Shown here in pieces: positions 44,773-53,385 of a stretch of 62,874 bases of DNA. The stretch covers positions 1 through 62,874 of the forward strand of contig DASUOH010000004.1 of assembly GCA_036276735.1 (NCBI GenBank), written 5' to 3'. A model generated the notes under the pieces. It was not told where the DNA came from. It saw only the letters and a list, made by a program, of their open reading frames with translations, and made no database searches. Position 1 is the stretch's first letter; every line of letters starts with the position of its first letter. Made by a program: the position numbers and the translations under genes. This stretch comes from VRUE01 sp036276735 (GTDB taxonomy: Bacteria; Actinomycetota; Thermoleophilia; Solirubrobacterales; 70-9).

Positions 44773-46326
44773 GTGAGCGACCTGCTCGCGAGCGCCGGCG
44801 TAGTCGCCGCCGCCGGGTTCGCCGCCGCCACGATCCTCCTGCCTCGAGGACGGCTGCGCGCCGCCGCGATGCTCGCCGCCCTCGCCCTCTTCCCCCTGCT
44901 GATCGCCGGGGACCAGTGGCACTCGCCGCAGTTCGTCGACCTGCGCGAGGAGCCGCTCGGCTTCGCGGCCCTCGTGGCTGCGGCCCTCGCCGGCGCGGGC
45001 ATTCTGGCGGCGGCCTTTCGCCGCTGGCCCCTCGCCCTGCCGCTGGCGATCGTCTTCGCCCTGCCCTTCCGCGTCCCGCTCGAGGCAGGTGGCGACACCG
45101 CGAACCTCTTGATCCCGCTCTACCTCGTCATCGCGGGGGGCGTGCTGACGGCAGTCGCTCGGGACTGGCGGTTGCGGCCCGCGGGTCCTGTCGCCGCAGG
45201 GGACCCACCGCCCCCTCCGGTAGCTAAAGCTTCCTCAGGGGCGGTCCCCCCTACGGCGCCACCCGCGGGAGTAGCGGCTTGGCTGCCACGAGTACTTGCC
45301 GCAGTGGTTGTCCTCTATGCGTTGCAGGCTATTTACTCGCCCGACTTCTCGAAGTCACTTCAGAACGTCTGCTTCTTCTTCGTTCCGTTCTCACTGGTCT
45401 ACGCGCTGCTGCGAGACGTCGAGTGGACTCAAAAGCTGCTCACGCTCGTACTGGGAGTGGTCGCATTGGAGGCCGTGGTGTTCGTTCTGGTCGGTTCGGT
45501 CGAGTACGTAACTCGGGAGCTGTTCTGGAATGACCAGGTGATCAGGTCGAACGAATTCCACACTTATTTCAGGGTCAACTCGATCTTCTGGGACCCGAAC
45601 ATCTACGGCAGGTACCTGGCGTTGGTCGCAACTGTTGCGATGGCGGTGTTGCTGTGGGCGAAGGAACAGCGAACCTTCGCGATGCTCACTGCGCTCGTAG
45701 CGGTCCTCTGGATCGGGCTGGTGCCGACGTTCTCGCAGTCGAGCTTCGCGGCGCTGCTCGGAGGGCTTGCAGTCCTTGCCGCGATCCGCTGGAGCGTCAA
45801 GTGGACGGCTGTCGCCGTCGGCGGCGTCGCCTTGCTTGGTGTGGCCATTGTGATCTTCGCCGGTGGTGTCTCGAAGCTCAGCCCGGATCGCTGCAACGTC
45901 GACACCGGAGGTCGCTGCAACCTCATCGCCGGTGGCGTCAAGCTGTTCGGTCAGCGACCGCTGTGGGGTTACGGATCCGGCAGCTTCCCCCGCGCCTACA
46001 CCGAACACGCCGCGACGAAGAAAGCGCCCGTCTCGGTGTCTCACACCGAGCCGGTGACCGTGGCTGCCGAGCAGGGCCTGATCGGCCTCGGTGCTTACCT
46101 CGCCCTGATTGGTGTGGCGCTATGGGCGATGGCGTCTGGCCTATTCGCTCGTCGCGCGGGTGGACCCGCCGGCATAGCCATTGGCCGAGCGGCGATCCTC
46201 GCCGCCTTCGTCGCCCTCCTTGTCCACACCATGGCCTACGCCGGCTTCTTCGAGGACCCGATCGCCTGGGTTCTGCTCGCGATCGGCGCCTCGCTGGCTG
46301 CCACGCCGGTCCGCGGCGCCGCATAG
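44773..46326 (+). CDS. O-antigen ligase/polymerase-like membrane protein (Wzy_C)
   Basis: 517 residues, GTG start after GGGAGG. About twelve membrane segments. The Wzy_C region is in the second half: FWDPNIYGRYLAL, VPTFSQSSFAALL, then LFGQRPLWGYGSGSFPRAYTEH, SHTEPVTVAAEQGLIGLGAYL. It ligates or polymerises lipid-linked glycans outside the membrane. Residues about 136-165 are a Pro/Ala linker encoded by an in-frame long inverted repeat (45178-45269), and codon use turns markedly less G+C-rich right after it. Confidence 0.9.
   Translation: MSDLLASAGVVAAAGFAAATILLPRGRLRAAAMLAALALFPLLIAGDQWHSPQFVDLREEPLGFAALVAAALAGAGILAAAFRRWPLALPLAIVFALPFRVPLEAGGDTANLLIPLYLVIAGGVLTAVARDWRLRPAGPVAAGDPPPPPVAKASSGAVPPTAPPAGVAAWLPRVLAAVVVLYALQAIYSPDFSKSLQNVCFFFVPFSLVYALLRDVEWTQKLLTLVLGVVALEAVVFVLVGSVEYVTRELFWNDQVIRSNEFHTYFRVNSIFWDPNIYGRYLALVATVAMAVLLWAKEQRTFAMLTALVAVLWIGLVPTFSQSSFAALLGGLAVLAAIRWSVKWTAVAVGGVALLGVAIVIFAGGVSKLSPDRCNVDTGGRCNLIAGGVKLFGQRPLWGYGSGSFPRAYTEHAATKKAPVSVSHTEPVTVAAEQGLIGLGAYLALIGVALWAMASGLFARRAGGPAGIAIGRAAILAAFVALLVHTMAYAGFFEDPIAWVLLAIGASLAATPVRGAA
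45178..45269. repeat. Long imperfect inverted repeat inside the ligase gene
   Basis: CCCGCGGGT (45178-45186) pairs with ACCCGCGGG (45261-45269); inside, GCCGCAGGGG with a CCCCCTACGGC type arm and ACCGCCCC with GGGGCGGT (45238-45245). The 23-nt loop holds AGCTAAAGCT. It is in frame and encodes a low-complexity linker. It shares no core with families A or B, but the GGTAGCT...AGCTTCC loop echoes the arms of A3 and A4. Confidence 0.7.
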
Positions 46327-46329
46327 TCT
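46324..46329 (+). promoter_or_regulatory. Putative -10 box (TAGTCT) of the flippase gene
   Basis: TAGTCT, 6 nt before the GTG at 46336. The TAG is the stop codon of the ligase gene. No Shine-Dalgarno. Confidence 0.45.
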
Positions 46330-46335
46330 CGCCCC

Positions 46336-47877
46336 GTGTCGGGCTACCTCCGCCGCCTAGCGACGACCGGCGCCGCCTACACGGCGGCAAACATCCTGTC
46401 GAAGCTGATCGCCGTCGGGCTGCTGCCGCTCTACACGCGGTACCTGAGCCCGGCCGACTATGGAGTCGCCGAGGTGCTCTTCGCCGCGGTCGTCGCCGCC
46501 AGCATCGTCGTCCGCTTCGGCGTGATCGAGGCGGTGCTGCGCTTCTACTACCGGGCCGGCGAGGATCCGGACCGGGTCGTGCGCGCCTCCTTCGCGGCGC
46601 TCTTCTGGTTCGCGACCGCGGCGGCGCTGGTCGCGTTGCCCTTCGCCGCGCCGCTCTCCGAGGCATTGCTCGCCGAGCGAGCGCCCGATCTGATGCGGAT
46701 TGCGATCGGCGGCCTCTGGGTGCTGACGCTGCACGAGTACCTGCTGACCCTTTTCCGGCTCGAGGAGCGCGCTCGCGCCTTCTTCGCGGTGACGATCGCC
46801 AACGTCCTGGCGGCGATCGCGCTCACCGTGGCGTTGGTGGTCGGAGCCGACGAGGGCGCGCGCGGCCTGCTGCTGGGGAGCTATGTGAGCGGCGGCCTCT
46901 TCGTCCTCGGCTTGATCGTCGTACACCGTCACCGCCTCTCGCTGTGGCCCGACCTTCCGCTGTTGCGGCGCATGCTGCGCTTCGGGCTGCCGACGATGCC
47001 GGCCGAGCTCTCGCTGTACGCGCTCAACTTCGTCGACCGGATCATCATCCTCCGCACCCTGGGAGCCGCCGAGGCGGGCCTTTACTCGGTCGCGATCAAG
47101 TTCGCACAGGGGGTGAACATCCTGGTCCGTGGCTTCCAGCTCGCCTGGCCGCCGCTGGCCTACTCGATCCGCGACGACGACGAGGCGCGACGCGTTTACG
47201 CGACCGTCGTCAGCCTCTTCCTCGCCGCTTGCGCGTTCGTCGTCGCGGCGCTCTGGCTGTTCGCCCGCTGGATCGCCCGCGCCCTCGCCGCCCCCGAGTT
47301 CTTCGAGTCCTACGAAGCGGTCGGGCTGGTCTCGGCGGCGGTCGCCCTCTACGCCCTCTACATGGTGCAGTTGGTCATCCTCGGCCGCACTGGCCGCACC
47401 GAGTTCAACTTCCCCGCCACGGTGGCGGCCCTCGTCGTCAACGTCGTCCTCAACCTCATCCTTGTCCCGCCGCTCGGGATCGTCGGCGCCGGCCTGGCGC
47501 TCGTCGCCTCCTACCTCGTCGTCGTCGCCTTGATGTACGTCTTCACGCAGCGTCTCTTCCCGGTGCCCTACGAGTGGGGACGACTCGCCCGGGTCGTGCT
47601 GGCCACCGCGGCGGTCGTCGCAGCCGGTGAGCTGCTGCTGCCGACCGACGGCATCGACGGCTTCCTCTCACGCGGTGCCCTCCTGGCGGCCTACCCATTC
47701 GTCCTCTTAGCCAGCGGCTTCTTCAGCGCCGAGGAGCGCGGCTGGCTTGCGCAACTGCGGCGTCCCGGCGAGCTGCTGGCCCGATTCCGCGCCGCCCGCG
47801 ATCGACCGGCCGAGGTCGAGGGCTCGATCCCGGAGGTGGCCGAGGCCGAGTTGATGGACCAGGACGCCCGGGCCTAG
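46336..47877 (+). CDS. Lipid-linked oligosaccharide flippase (Wzx/MATE-like, polysaccharide biosynthesis protein)
   Basis: 513 residues and about fourteen membrane segments. It begins TTGAAYTAANILSKLIAVGLLPLYTRYLSPADYG, the classic Wzx start, and has LYALNFVDRIIILRTLGAAEAGLYSVAIKFAQ in the middle. It moves undecaprenyl-linked repeat units across the membrane. The C-terminal 50 residues are acidic and cytoplasmic. It converges with the GT2 gene, overlapping its end by 4 bp. Confidence 0.92.
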   Translation: MSGYLRRLATTGAAYTAANILSKLIAVGLLPLYTRYLSPADYGVAEVLFAAVVAASIVVRFGVIEAVLRFYYRAGEDPDRVVRASFAALFWFATAAALVALPFAAPLSEALLAERAPDLMRIAIGGLWVLTLHEYLLTLFRLEERARAFFAVTIANVLAAIALTVALVVGADEGARGLLLGSYVSGGLFVLGLIVVHRHRLSLWPDLPLLRRMLRFGLPTMPAELSLYALNFVDRIIILRTLGAAEAGLYSVAIKFAQGVNILVRGFQLAWPPLAYSIRDDDEARRVYATVVSLFLAACAFVVAALWLFARWIARALAAPEFFESYEAVGLVSAAVALYALYMVQLVILGRTGRTEFNFPATVAALVVNVVLNLILVPPLGIVGAGLALVASYLVVVALMYVFTQRLFPVPYEWGRLARVVLATAAVVAAGELLLPTDGIDGFLSRGALLAAYPFVLLASGFFSAEERGWLAQLRRPGELLARFRAARDRPAEVEGSIPEVAEAELMDQDARA

Positions 47878-48818
47878 CGGCTCGCACGGTCGCGGATGCT
47901 CTCGCCGCGGCACGGCAACAGCGCCTGGCGGGCGTGCGCCCAGTAGATCGATGCCGGCCGGTCGGGCAGGACGGTCGCCGCGAGGGCGCGCAGCGCGTAC
48001 GCCCAGGCGGTGAGGAGGCGAACGGCCAGGGCGCTCACCGCCGAGTGGTGCTTGCGCATGTAGAGGTCTCGATTGCGGTGGAATTCGACGATCCGCGGCA
48101 GGCCGGCGGCGAGGTCGGTGGAGAGCTGGTCGTGATGGACCGCCTCCGCGGCGGGGACGAAGAGGGTCCGCCAGCCGGCCTTGGCCAGCCGCTTGCAGAA
48201 GTCGCACTCGTCGTAGTAGACGAAGAAGTCGGGGTCGAGATAGCCGACCTCCCGCGCGGCACTCCGGCGCACCAGCAGAGCGCTCGACTGCGCCCAGTCG
48301 ACTGTTCGAGTCTCTGCTCCGATGCTCTGAACGGTGAAGCGGCGATGCAGGAAGAGCGCGCCGACCAGCGCCGTGCGCACACCCGGGAAGCGCCAGGCGC
48401 AGGGAACCGGGCTGCCGCTCGAGTCGAGCAGCTGCGCGCCGGCCACGCCGGCACCCGGGTCGGCGCCGAGCGCATCGAGCAAGGCCCGCGTCGCGCCGGG
48501 CCGTAGCTCGGAGTCCTCGTTGAGCAGCAGGCAGTACTCGCCCCGCGCCTCGCGCAGCAGGGTGGAGTCGTTCTCGGCCTTGCCGGCCCGCCGCTGCAAC
48601 GCGATCAGGCGGAGATCCCCCGCCCGGCGCGCCGCCCGGCGCTCGTCCCAGCTGCGCGCTGCGTCCGTCGAACCGTCGTCGGAGGCGTTGTCGAGTACGA
48701 GCACCTCGCCCTCCGTGCCCTCCGGATGCGTCCGCTCGATCGCCTCGAGGCAACGCATCAGGTGGTCGCGCCCGTTCGTGTTCACGACGCAGTAGGAGAG
48801 CAAGGTGCCCTGTCTCAT
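47874..48818 (-). CDS. Glycosyltransferase family 2
   Basis: 314 residues from the ATG at 48818. GT-A fold: SYCVVNTNGRDHLMRCLEAI, VLDNASDDGST, LNEDSELRPGATRAL and later FVYYDECDFCKRLAKAGWRT, as in rhamnosyl- and N-acetylglucosaminyltransferases. It transfers a sugar to a lipid-linked glycan in the cytosol. The longer frame (48878) reads into repeat B1 and is rejected. No Shine-Dalgarno: the first codons ATG AGA CAG GGC ACC are in the left arm of repeat B1. Confidence 0.9.
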   Translation of the reverse strand: MRQGTLLSYCVVNTNGRDHLMRCLEAIERTHPEGTEGEVLVLDNASDDGSTDAARSWDERRAARRAGDLRLIALQRRAGKAENDSTLLREARGEYCLLLNEDSELRPGATRALLDALGADPGAGVAGAQLLDSSGSPVPCAWRFPGVRTALVGALFLHRRFTVQSIGAETRTVDWAQSSALLVRRSAAREVGYLDPDFFVYYDECDFCKRLAKAGWRTLFVPAAEAVHHDQLSTDLAAGLPRIVEFHRNRDLYMRKHHSAVSALAVRLLTAWAYALRALAATVLPDRPASIYWAHARQALLPCRGESIRDRASR

Positions 48819-48966
48819 AACGTCAGACCGGAACTGACGGCCCCAGATCGCCGCCATACCGCGTCCTCGGTCGCCCAAATAGCGCTGCTATTCGGACTCC
48901 CTGCGTCCTTGTCTGGCGACGCCTGTGTCTCGTCACTTCTCGGCCAACGTTATGAGACAGGGCACC
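48804..48966. repeat. Repeat family B, copy 1 (20-bp perfect arms)
   Basis: Arms GGTGCCCTGTCTCATAACGT (48804-48823) and its exact inverse (48947-48966). The core has box 1 GCGTCCTCGGTCGC (48861-48874), an inner hairpin AATAGC-GCT-GCTATT, and box 2 CTCCCTGCGTCCTTG (48897-48911). A further hairpin CGTCAG/CTGACG follows the left arm. It fills the gap between divergent GT2 and GT4 genes and its left arm includes the GT2 start codon. Confidence 0.85.
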
Positions 48967-48998
48967 GGCGGCCACGGAGGCCACCATAATCGCCCGCC

Positions 48999-50114
48999 AT
49001 GCGCGTGCAATTGGTCGACCCCTCGGCCTTCACCCCGCCCTACGACCGCGCGCTCGCCGCTGCTCTGGCCCGCGGCGGCGCCGACGTCGAGCTGCTCACC
49101 AGCCGTTTCCTCTACGGCCCGGTCCCCGAGCCGGACGGCTACCGCGTCGAGGAGCGCTTCTACCGCCGCAGCGCCGCCCGCGGGCTCGCGGCGCCGGGCC
49201 GCCGCGCTTTCAAGCTTGCCGAGCACGTCCCCGACATGCTGCGCTTGCGGAGGGCGATCGACGCCGACGTCGTCCACTACCAGTGGCTGACCGTACCGGC
49301 GCTCGACGCCCTGCTGCTGCCGCCCCACCGCCCGCGTCTGATGACCGCCCACTACATCCTCCCCCCAGGTCCGAGCCGCCGGCAGCTCTCCGCGGCGCGC
49401 CGGGTCTTCGGCCGCATGGACGCGGTGATCGCCCACTCCGAGCACGGCGCCAGGCGGCTCCGCGAGGAGGTGGGGGTCGAGGCCGAGAGAGTCCGGGTCA
49501 TCCCCCACGGCGCCTTCGACTACTTGACCCACCTCCCCGACGAGAAGCCGCTGCCCGCCGAGCTGGAAGGTGCCGAGGGACCGGTCGTCCTCTTCTTCGG
49601 CCTACTGCGCCCCTACAAGGGGCTCGACACCCTCCTCGACGCATTCGGCGAGGTCGAGGGGGCTGAGCTGTGGATCGTCGGCAACCCGCGCATGGACGTC
49701 GAGCCGCTGCGCCGCGTCGCCGCCCAGGCCCGCGGCCGTGTTCGCTTCGTCACCCGTTTCGTCGAGGACGCCGAGCTGCCGGCGATCTTTCGCCGCGCCG
49801 ACCTCGTCGTCCTCCCCTATCGCGACGCCGAGCACTCGGGGGTCCTCTACACCGGCCTCGCCTTCGGCAAGCCACTCGTGCTCAGCGCGGTCGGTGGCTT
49901 TCCGGAGGTTGCAGCCCACGGCGCGGCGCGTCTCGTGGCGCCCGAAGACCGCGACGGGCTGGCGGCGGCGCTAAACGAGCTGGTTGGGGACGAGGCGGCG
50001 CGGGGACGGCTCGCCGCCGCGTCGCGGGAGCTCGCCGCCGGGGCTTACTCCTGGGACAGCGCCGCGGCGCAGACGCTGACGCTCTATCGCGAGCTGCTGG
50101 ACGGCGACGAATGA
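48999..50114 (+). CDS. Glycosyltransferase family 4
   Basis: 371 residues. GT-B fold: N-terminal DRALAAALARGGADVELLTS, hinge and donor domain with VVLFFGLLRPYKGLDTLLDAF, VTRFVEDAELPAIFRRADLVVLPY and EHSGVLYTGLAFGKPLVLS. The usual second Glu of EX7E is not obvious. ATG at 48999, with CATAAT 8 nt upstream. Coupled to the next GT by ATGA. Confidence 0.92.
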   Translation: MRVQLVDPSAFTPPYDRALAAALARGGADVELLTSRFLYGPVPEPDGYRVEERFYRRSAARGLAAPGRRAFKLAEHVPDMLRLRRAIDADVVHYQWLTVPALDALLLPPHRPRLMTAHYILPPGPSRRQLSAARRVFGRMDAVIAHSEHGARRLREEVGVEAERVRVIPHGAFDYLTHLPDEKPLPAELEGAEGPVVLFFGLLRPYKGLDTLLDAFGEVEGAELWIVGNPRMDVEPLRRVAAQARGRVRFVTRFVEDAELPAIFRRADLVVLPYRDAEHSGVLYTGLAFGKPLVLSAVGGFPEVAAHGAARLVAPEDRDGLAAALNELVGDEAARGRLAAASRELAAGAYSWDSAAAQTLTLYRELLDGDE

Positions 50115-51241
50115 TCGTCCTCGAGGTCGTCTTCTGGGTTGCGGCCGGGCTGATCGCCTACACCCACCTCGGCTATCCGCTGTTGCTGCGGGCGCTCGTG
50201 GCGCTTCGCCGCCCCACCGGCACGGCGGGGTCGGCGGCAGACCAGACTCCGGCCGTCTCTCTAATCGTCGCCGCCCACGACGAGGAGGAGTCGATCGCCG
50301 CCAAAGTGGCCAACGCGCTGGCGCTCGACTACCCGCGCGACCGGCTCCAGCTGATCGTCGCCTCCGACGGTTCCTCCGACGCGACCGTCGAGCGGGCCCG
50401 CGCGGCCGGCGCCGACCTCGTCCTCGACCTGCCGCGAGGCGGCAAGATCGCCGCCCAGAACGCCGCCGCGGAGCGCGCCTCGGGCGAGATCCTCGCTTTC
50501 TCGGATGCCAACAGCGCTTGGGCCGCGGACTCGCTGCGCCGCTTGGTCGAGCCGCTCGCCGATCCCTCGGTCGGCTACGTCTGCGGTCAGGTCCGGTTCG
50601 TCGACGCGACGGGGGACAACCTGGAGGGCGCCTACTGGCGCTACGAGATGGCGGTGCGCGATATGGAGTCGGGGCTGGCGGGAGTCACCGCCGGCAACGG
50701 GGCGATTTACGCGGTCCGCCGCGACTCATACCTCGCCCTGCCGCCGGCCGGCAGCCACGACCTCTCCTTCCCGTTCCTGCTCGCGAAGCGGGGGCTGCGT
50801 TCGGTCTACGCACCGGCGGCCCGCGCCGAGGAGAAGATGGTGCCCAGCCTGGAGGGGGAGCTGGCGCGCAAGCGGCGCATGATGGTCGGGCTTTGGGACA
50901 TCGTGGTCGGCGAAGGCATGCTGAGCCCGCGTGGGTACCCGCCGCTCTACGCCTTCGAGGTGGCCTCGCACCGGCTGCTGCGCTACGCGTCACCCTTCCT
51001 GCACTTGGTGGCGCTCGCCGCCAACGTCGCGCTGCTCGGCGAGGGTTGGATCTACGTGGTGACGTTCGCCGTACAGCTGGCCGTGATCGCCGCCGCGCTG
51101 CTCGGCCGCTGGCTGGGCGCGCTCCCCTTCCGCGTCGCCCGCTACTACGCGATGACCACCGCCTCGATTCCGCTTGGGCTCTGGGACCGCCTGCGAGCCG
51201 GGCCGCCCGGGGCTTGGGAGAAGGCCGAGGGGACCCGATGA
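50111..51241 (+). CDS. Membrane glycosyltransferase family 2 (processive-type)
   Basis: 376 residues from the ATG at 50111. N-terminal membrane segment, GT-A domain with VSLIVAAHDEEESIAAKVANAL, VASDGSSDAT and AFSDANSAW, TAGNGAIYAVRR, then KRRMMVGLWDIV in the QxxRW position, and two to three C-terminal membrane segments. Resembles icaA/cellulose synthase-like enzymes. Overlaps the GT4 stop by 4 nt. Sugar and acceptor unknown. Confidence 0.9.
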   Translation: MIVLEVVFWVAAGLIAYTHLGYPLLLRALVALRRPTGTAGSAADQTPAVSLIVAAHDEEESIAAKVANALALDYPRDRLQLIVASDGSSDATVERARAAGADLVLDLPRGGKIAAQNAAAERASGEILAFSDANSAWAADSLRRLVEPLADPSVGYVCGQVRFVDATGDNLEGAYWRYEMAVRDMESGLAGVTAGNGAIYAVRRDSYLALPPAGSHDLSFPFLLAKRGLRSVYAPAARAEEKMVPSLEGELARKRRMMVGLWDIVVGEGMLSPRGYPPLYAFEVASHRLLRYASPFLHLVALAANVALLGEGWIYVVTFAVQLAVIAAALLGRWLGALPFRVARYYAMTTASIPLGLWDRLRAGPPGAWEKAEGTR

Positions 51242-51256
51242 GGCGGTCGCTCTGAG

Positions 51257-51820
51257 GTGCCCCGTGTCTTCGACATAGCCGTCGCGACCGCCGCCCTCGT
51301 CCTGCTCTCGCCGGTCCTCCTCGTCGCGGCGATCGCGATCAGGCTTGGCAGTCCGGGGCCGGTGATCTACCGGCAGCGGCGGGTCGGCAGGGACGGCGAG
51401 GAGTTCGAGCTGTTGAAGCTCCGCACGATGGTGCAGGGATCGGACCCGGTCGGCGTCGGTGTGGCGATCAGGCGCGAGGACCCGCGGGTCACGGCCGCCG
51501 GCCGTCTCTTGCGACGAAGCTCACTCGACGAGATCCCCAACCTGGTCAACGTGCTGCGCGGCGAGATGGCGATCGTCGGGCCCCGCCCGACGATCCCGGC
51601 GCAGGTAATCGCCTACACGCCCCACCAAAAACGGCGCCACGAGGTGAAGCCCGGTCTGACCGGGTGGGCGCAGGTGCAGGGCCGCGCCGGCATCCCGTGG
51701 GAGGAGCGGATCGAGCTCGACGTCGAATACGTGGACCGGCGCAGCGCCTGGCTAGACCTCCGCATCCTCGCCAAGACCGTCTGGCTGCTCGTCACCGGCC
51801 ACGGCCTCGCGCCCGACTAG
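51257..51820 (+). CDS. Initiating phosphosugar transferase (bacterial sugar transferase)
   Basis: 187 residues. One membrane hairpin near residues 7-30, then the catalytic domain RQRRVGRDGEEFELLKLRTM, LRRSSLDEIPNLVNVLRGEMAIVGPRP and KPGLTGWAQVQGR, the PglC/WcaJ C-terminal fold. It transfers a sugar phosphate to undecaprenyl phosphate, the first step of the polysaccharide. GTG at 51257, 15 bp after the GT2 gene. Confidence 0.94.
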   Translation: MPRVFDIAVATAALVLLSPVLLVAAIAIRLGSPGPVIYRQRRVGRDGEEFELLKLRTMVQGSDPVGVGVAIRREDPRVTAAGRLLRRSSLDEIPNLVNVLRGEMAIVGPRPTIPAQVIAYTPHQKRRHEVKPGLTGWAQVQGRAGIPWEERIELDVEYVDRRSAWLDLRILAKTVWLLVTGHGLAPD

Positions 51821-51846
51821 ATGCACGGGTAGTGGAATCAACCATC

Positions 51847-51852
51847 TAGGGT
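51847..51852 (+). promoter_or_regulatory. Putative -10 box (TAGGGT) of the acetyltransferase gene
   Basis: TAGGGT, 7 nt before the GTG at 51860, no Shine-Dalgarno. CTAGATG at 51820 and CATCTAG at 51844 form a short inverted pair around the promoter region. Confidence 0.5.
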
Positions 51853-51859
51853 TTCCGCC

Positions 51860-52405
51860 GTGAACGAGCAGCCGGCCGTCAGCCTCCGACCGTTTCAGCC
51901 CGGCGACGCCACGGCGGTGCACCGCTGGTTCAACAACCGTGCGGCGACGCGGACCCTGATGGAGTGGCGCGACGGCTTCTCGCTCGCGGAGTCCGAAGCC
52001 TGGGTCGGCCGGGCGATGGACGACTCGGGCGAGGACCGCAAGTACGCGATCGTCGTCGAGGGGCACGAGGAGCCGGTCGGCTTCACCGCCCTCTATGGAC
52101 TCTTCCGGCAGACCGCGCCGGAGCTGGGCGCCCTGATCGGCGACGAAGTCCGCGGCAAGGGCGTCGGCCGCCGCGCCGAGGCGCTGACGATCGCCAAGGC
52201 TTTCGACGAGTTCGGGGCACACCGGGTGTACGGGCGGATCCCAGCCGAGAACGAGGCGGCAAAGCGCGTCGTGACGAGCCTCGGCTGGCGACACGAGGGA
52301 ACGATGCGCGCCCATCTGTGCCGCGGCGGGCAGCTCGCCGACTGCGAGGTCTGGGGCGTCCTGCCCGACGAGTTCCGCGCCGCCGCCGCGGATCTGCTGC
52401 GGTGA
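51860..52405 (+). CDS. GNAT family N-acetyltransferase (RimJ/RimL-like)
   Basis: 181 residues. Acetyl-CoA-dependent N-acetyltransferase: SLRPFQPGDATAVHRWFNN start, PVGFTALYGL, then the CoA loop GDEVRGKGVGRRAEALTIAKAF and VYGRIPAENEAAKRVVTSLGWRHEGTMR. This resembles sugar-amine acetyltransferases such as PseH as well as RimJ. Next to the sugar transferase and a 4,6-dehydratase locus, an amino-sugar substrate is plausible. Coupled by GTGA to the next gene. Confidence 0.9.
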   Translation: MNEQPAVSLRPFQPGDATAVHRWFNNRAATRTLMEWRDGFSLAESEAWVGRAMDDSGEDRKYAIVVEGHEEPVGFTALYGLFRQTAPELGALIGDEVRGKGVGRRAEALTIAKAFDEFGAHRVYGRIPAENEAAKRVVTSLGWRHEGTMRAHLCRGGQLADCEVWGVLPDEFRAAAADLLR

Positions 52406-53385
52406 GCGACGCCGCTGAGCCGGTCGTCAAGGCCGAGCTTCTCGCGGACGGCGGGGCGGCGGCCAGCGACGAGGAGTTCTTTCGCTCGCGCCCCTTCCTC
52501 GAGGCGGAGGGGGTCACGCACTCGCTGCGGATTGCGGGCGACGGCGTGGAGCTTCGCGCGCCGTTGATCGTCCGCGAGGTGCCTGGGAGCGACGCGCGCG
52601 ATGCCGCCTCGCCCTACGGGTTTCCGGGCTTCGCGATCCGCGCATCCGACTTTCACCACCCCCCAGGGGGGTCGAAGTCGGATGCGGGCCTCGAGGCGAC
52701 CGGCGTCGATTGGTCCCCCACCGGGCTCGTCTCCCTCTTCGTCCGCCACACGCTCGACCCGCCGCCGCTCGCCGGAGCCTCCGAGCGCAACGTCGTGCAG
52801 ATCGCCGATCCGGAGCTGCCGCGCAAGAGCCGCGGCAGCGACCGCAACCAGGTCAACAAGAACAGGCGCGCCGGCTACGAGGTCCGTCTGGCCCGCGGTC
52901 CCGAGACGAGTGTCGAGGAGCGAGCCGGGTTCCTCGCCGCCTACGAGGAGACGATGCGCCGCACCGGCGCCGGTGAGCGTTACTTCTTCGGCGCCGCCTA
53001 CTTCGATCAAATCCTCGACTCGCCCCGAAGCTGGCTGGCGCTCGCCCATGCACCGGGCGGTGAGATTGCCGCCGCCTCGCTCCTCGTCCGCAGCGACGGC
53101 TTCCTCCACTACTACCTCAGCGGCAGCGCCGACCCGTGGCTGCGCGACTCGCCGATGAAGAACGTCGTCTCGGCCCTGGTCGACTTCTCGACCGAGGAGG
53201 GCCTGCCGCTCAACCTCGGCGGCGGCATCGTCCGCGGCGACCGCCTCGAGGAGTTCAAGCGAGGCTTCGCCAACCGCGAACAGACCTGGCGCACGTCGGA
53301 GATCGTCTGCGACCGGGAGACCTACGCCCGCCTCTCGGCCAGCCGACCAGAGACCGGATTCTTTCCTTTGTACCGCTCCCAGTAG
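52402..53385 (+). CDS. FemAB/GNAT-like N-acyltransferase
   Basis: 327 residues, GTG start overlapping the acetyltransferase stop. Weak similarity to FemAB-type double-GNAT proteins (LPRKSRGSDRNQVNKNRRAGYEVRLARG, FLAAYEETMRRTGAGERYFFG, IAAASLLVRSDGFLHYYLSGS, LNLGGGIVRGDRLEEFKRGF). Members move aminoacyl or acyl groups onto cell-wall or sugar amines. An in-frame palindrome (52641-52686) encodes SDFHHPPGGSKSD. The stop lies in the left arm of repeat B2. Confidence 0.8.
   Translation: MSDAAEPVVKAELLADGGAAASDEEFFRSRPFLEAEGVTHSLRIAGDGVELRAPLIVREVPGSDARDAASPYGFPGFAIRASDFHHPPGGSKSDAGLEATGVDWSPTGLVSLFVRHTLDPPPLAGASERNVVQIADPELPRKSRGSDRNQVNKNRRAGYEVRLARGPETSVEERAGFLAAYEETMRRTGAGERYFFGAAYFDQILDSPRSWLALAHAPGGEIAAASLLVRSDGFLHYYLSGSADPWLRDSPMKNVVSALVDFSTEEGLPLNLGGGIVRGDRLEEFKRGFANREQTWRTSEIVCDRETYARLSASRPETGFFPLYRSQ
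52641..52686. repeat. Palindrome inside the acyltransferase gene
   Basis: CGCATCCGACTT (52641-52652) and AAGTCGGATGCG (52675-52686) are exact inverted copies, and ACCCCCC/GGGGGGT pairs inside. Translation stays in frame. The GACTT...CCCC...GGGG...AAGTC arrangement echoes the hairpin at 44722. Confidence 0.75.
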
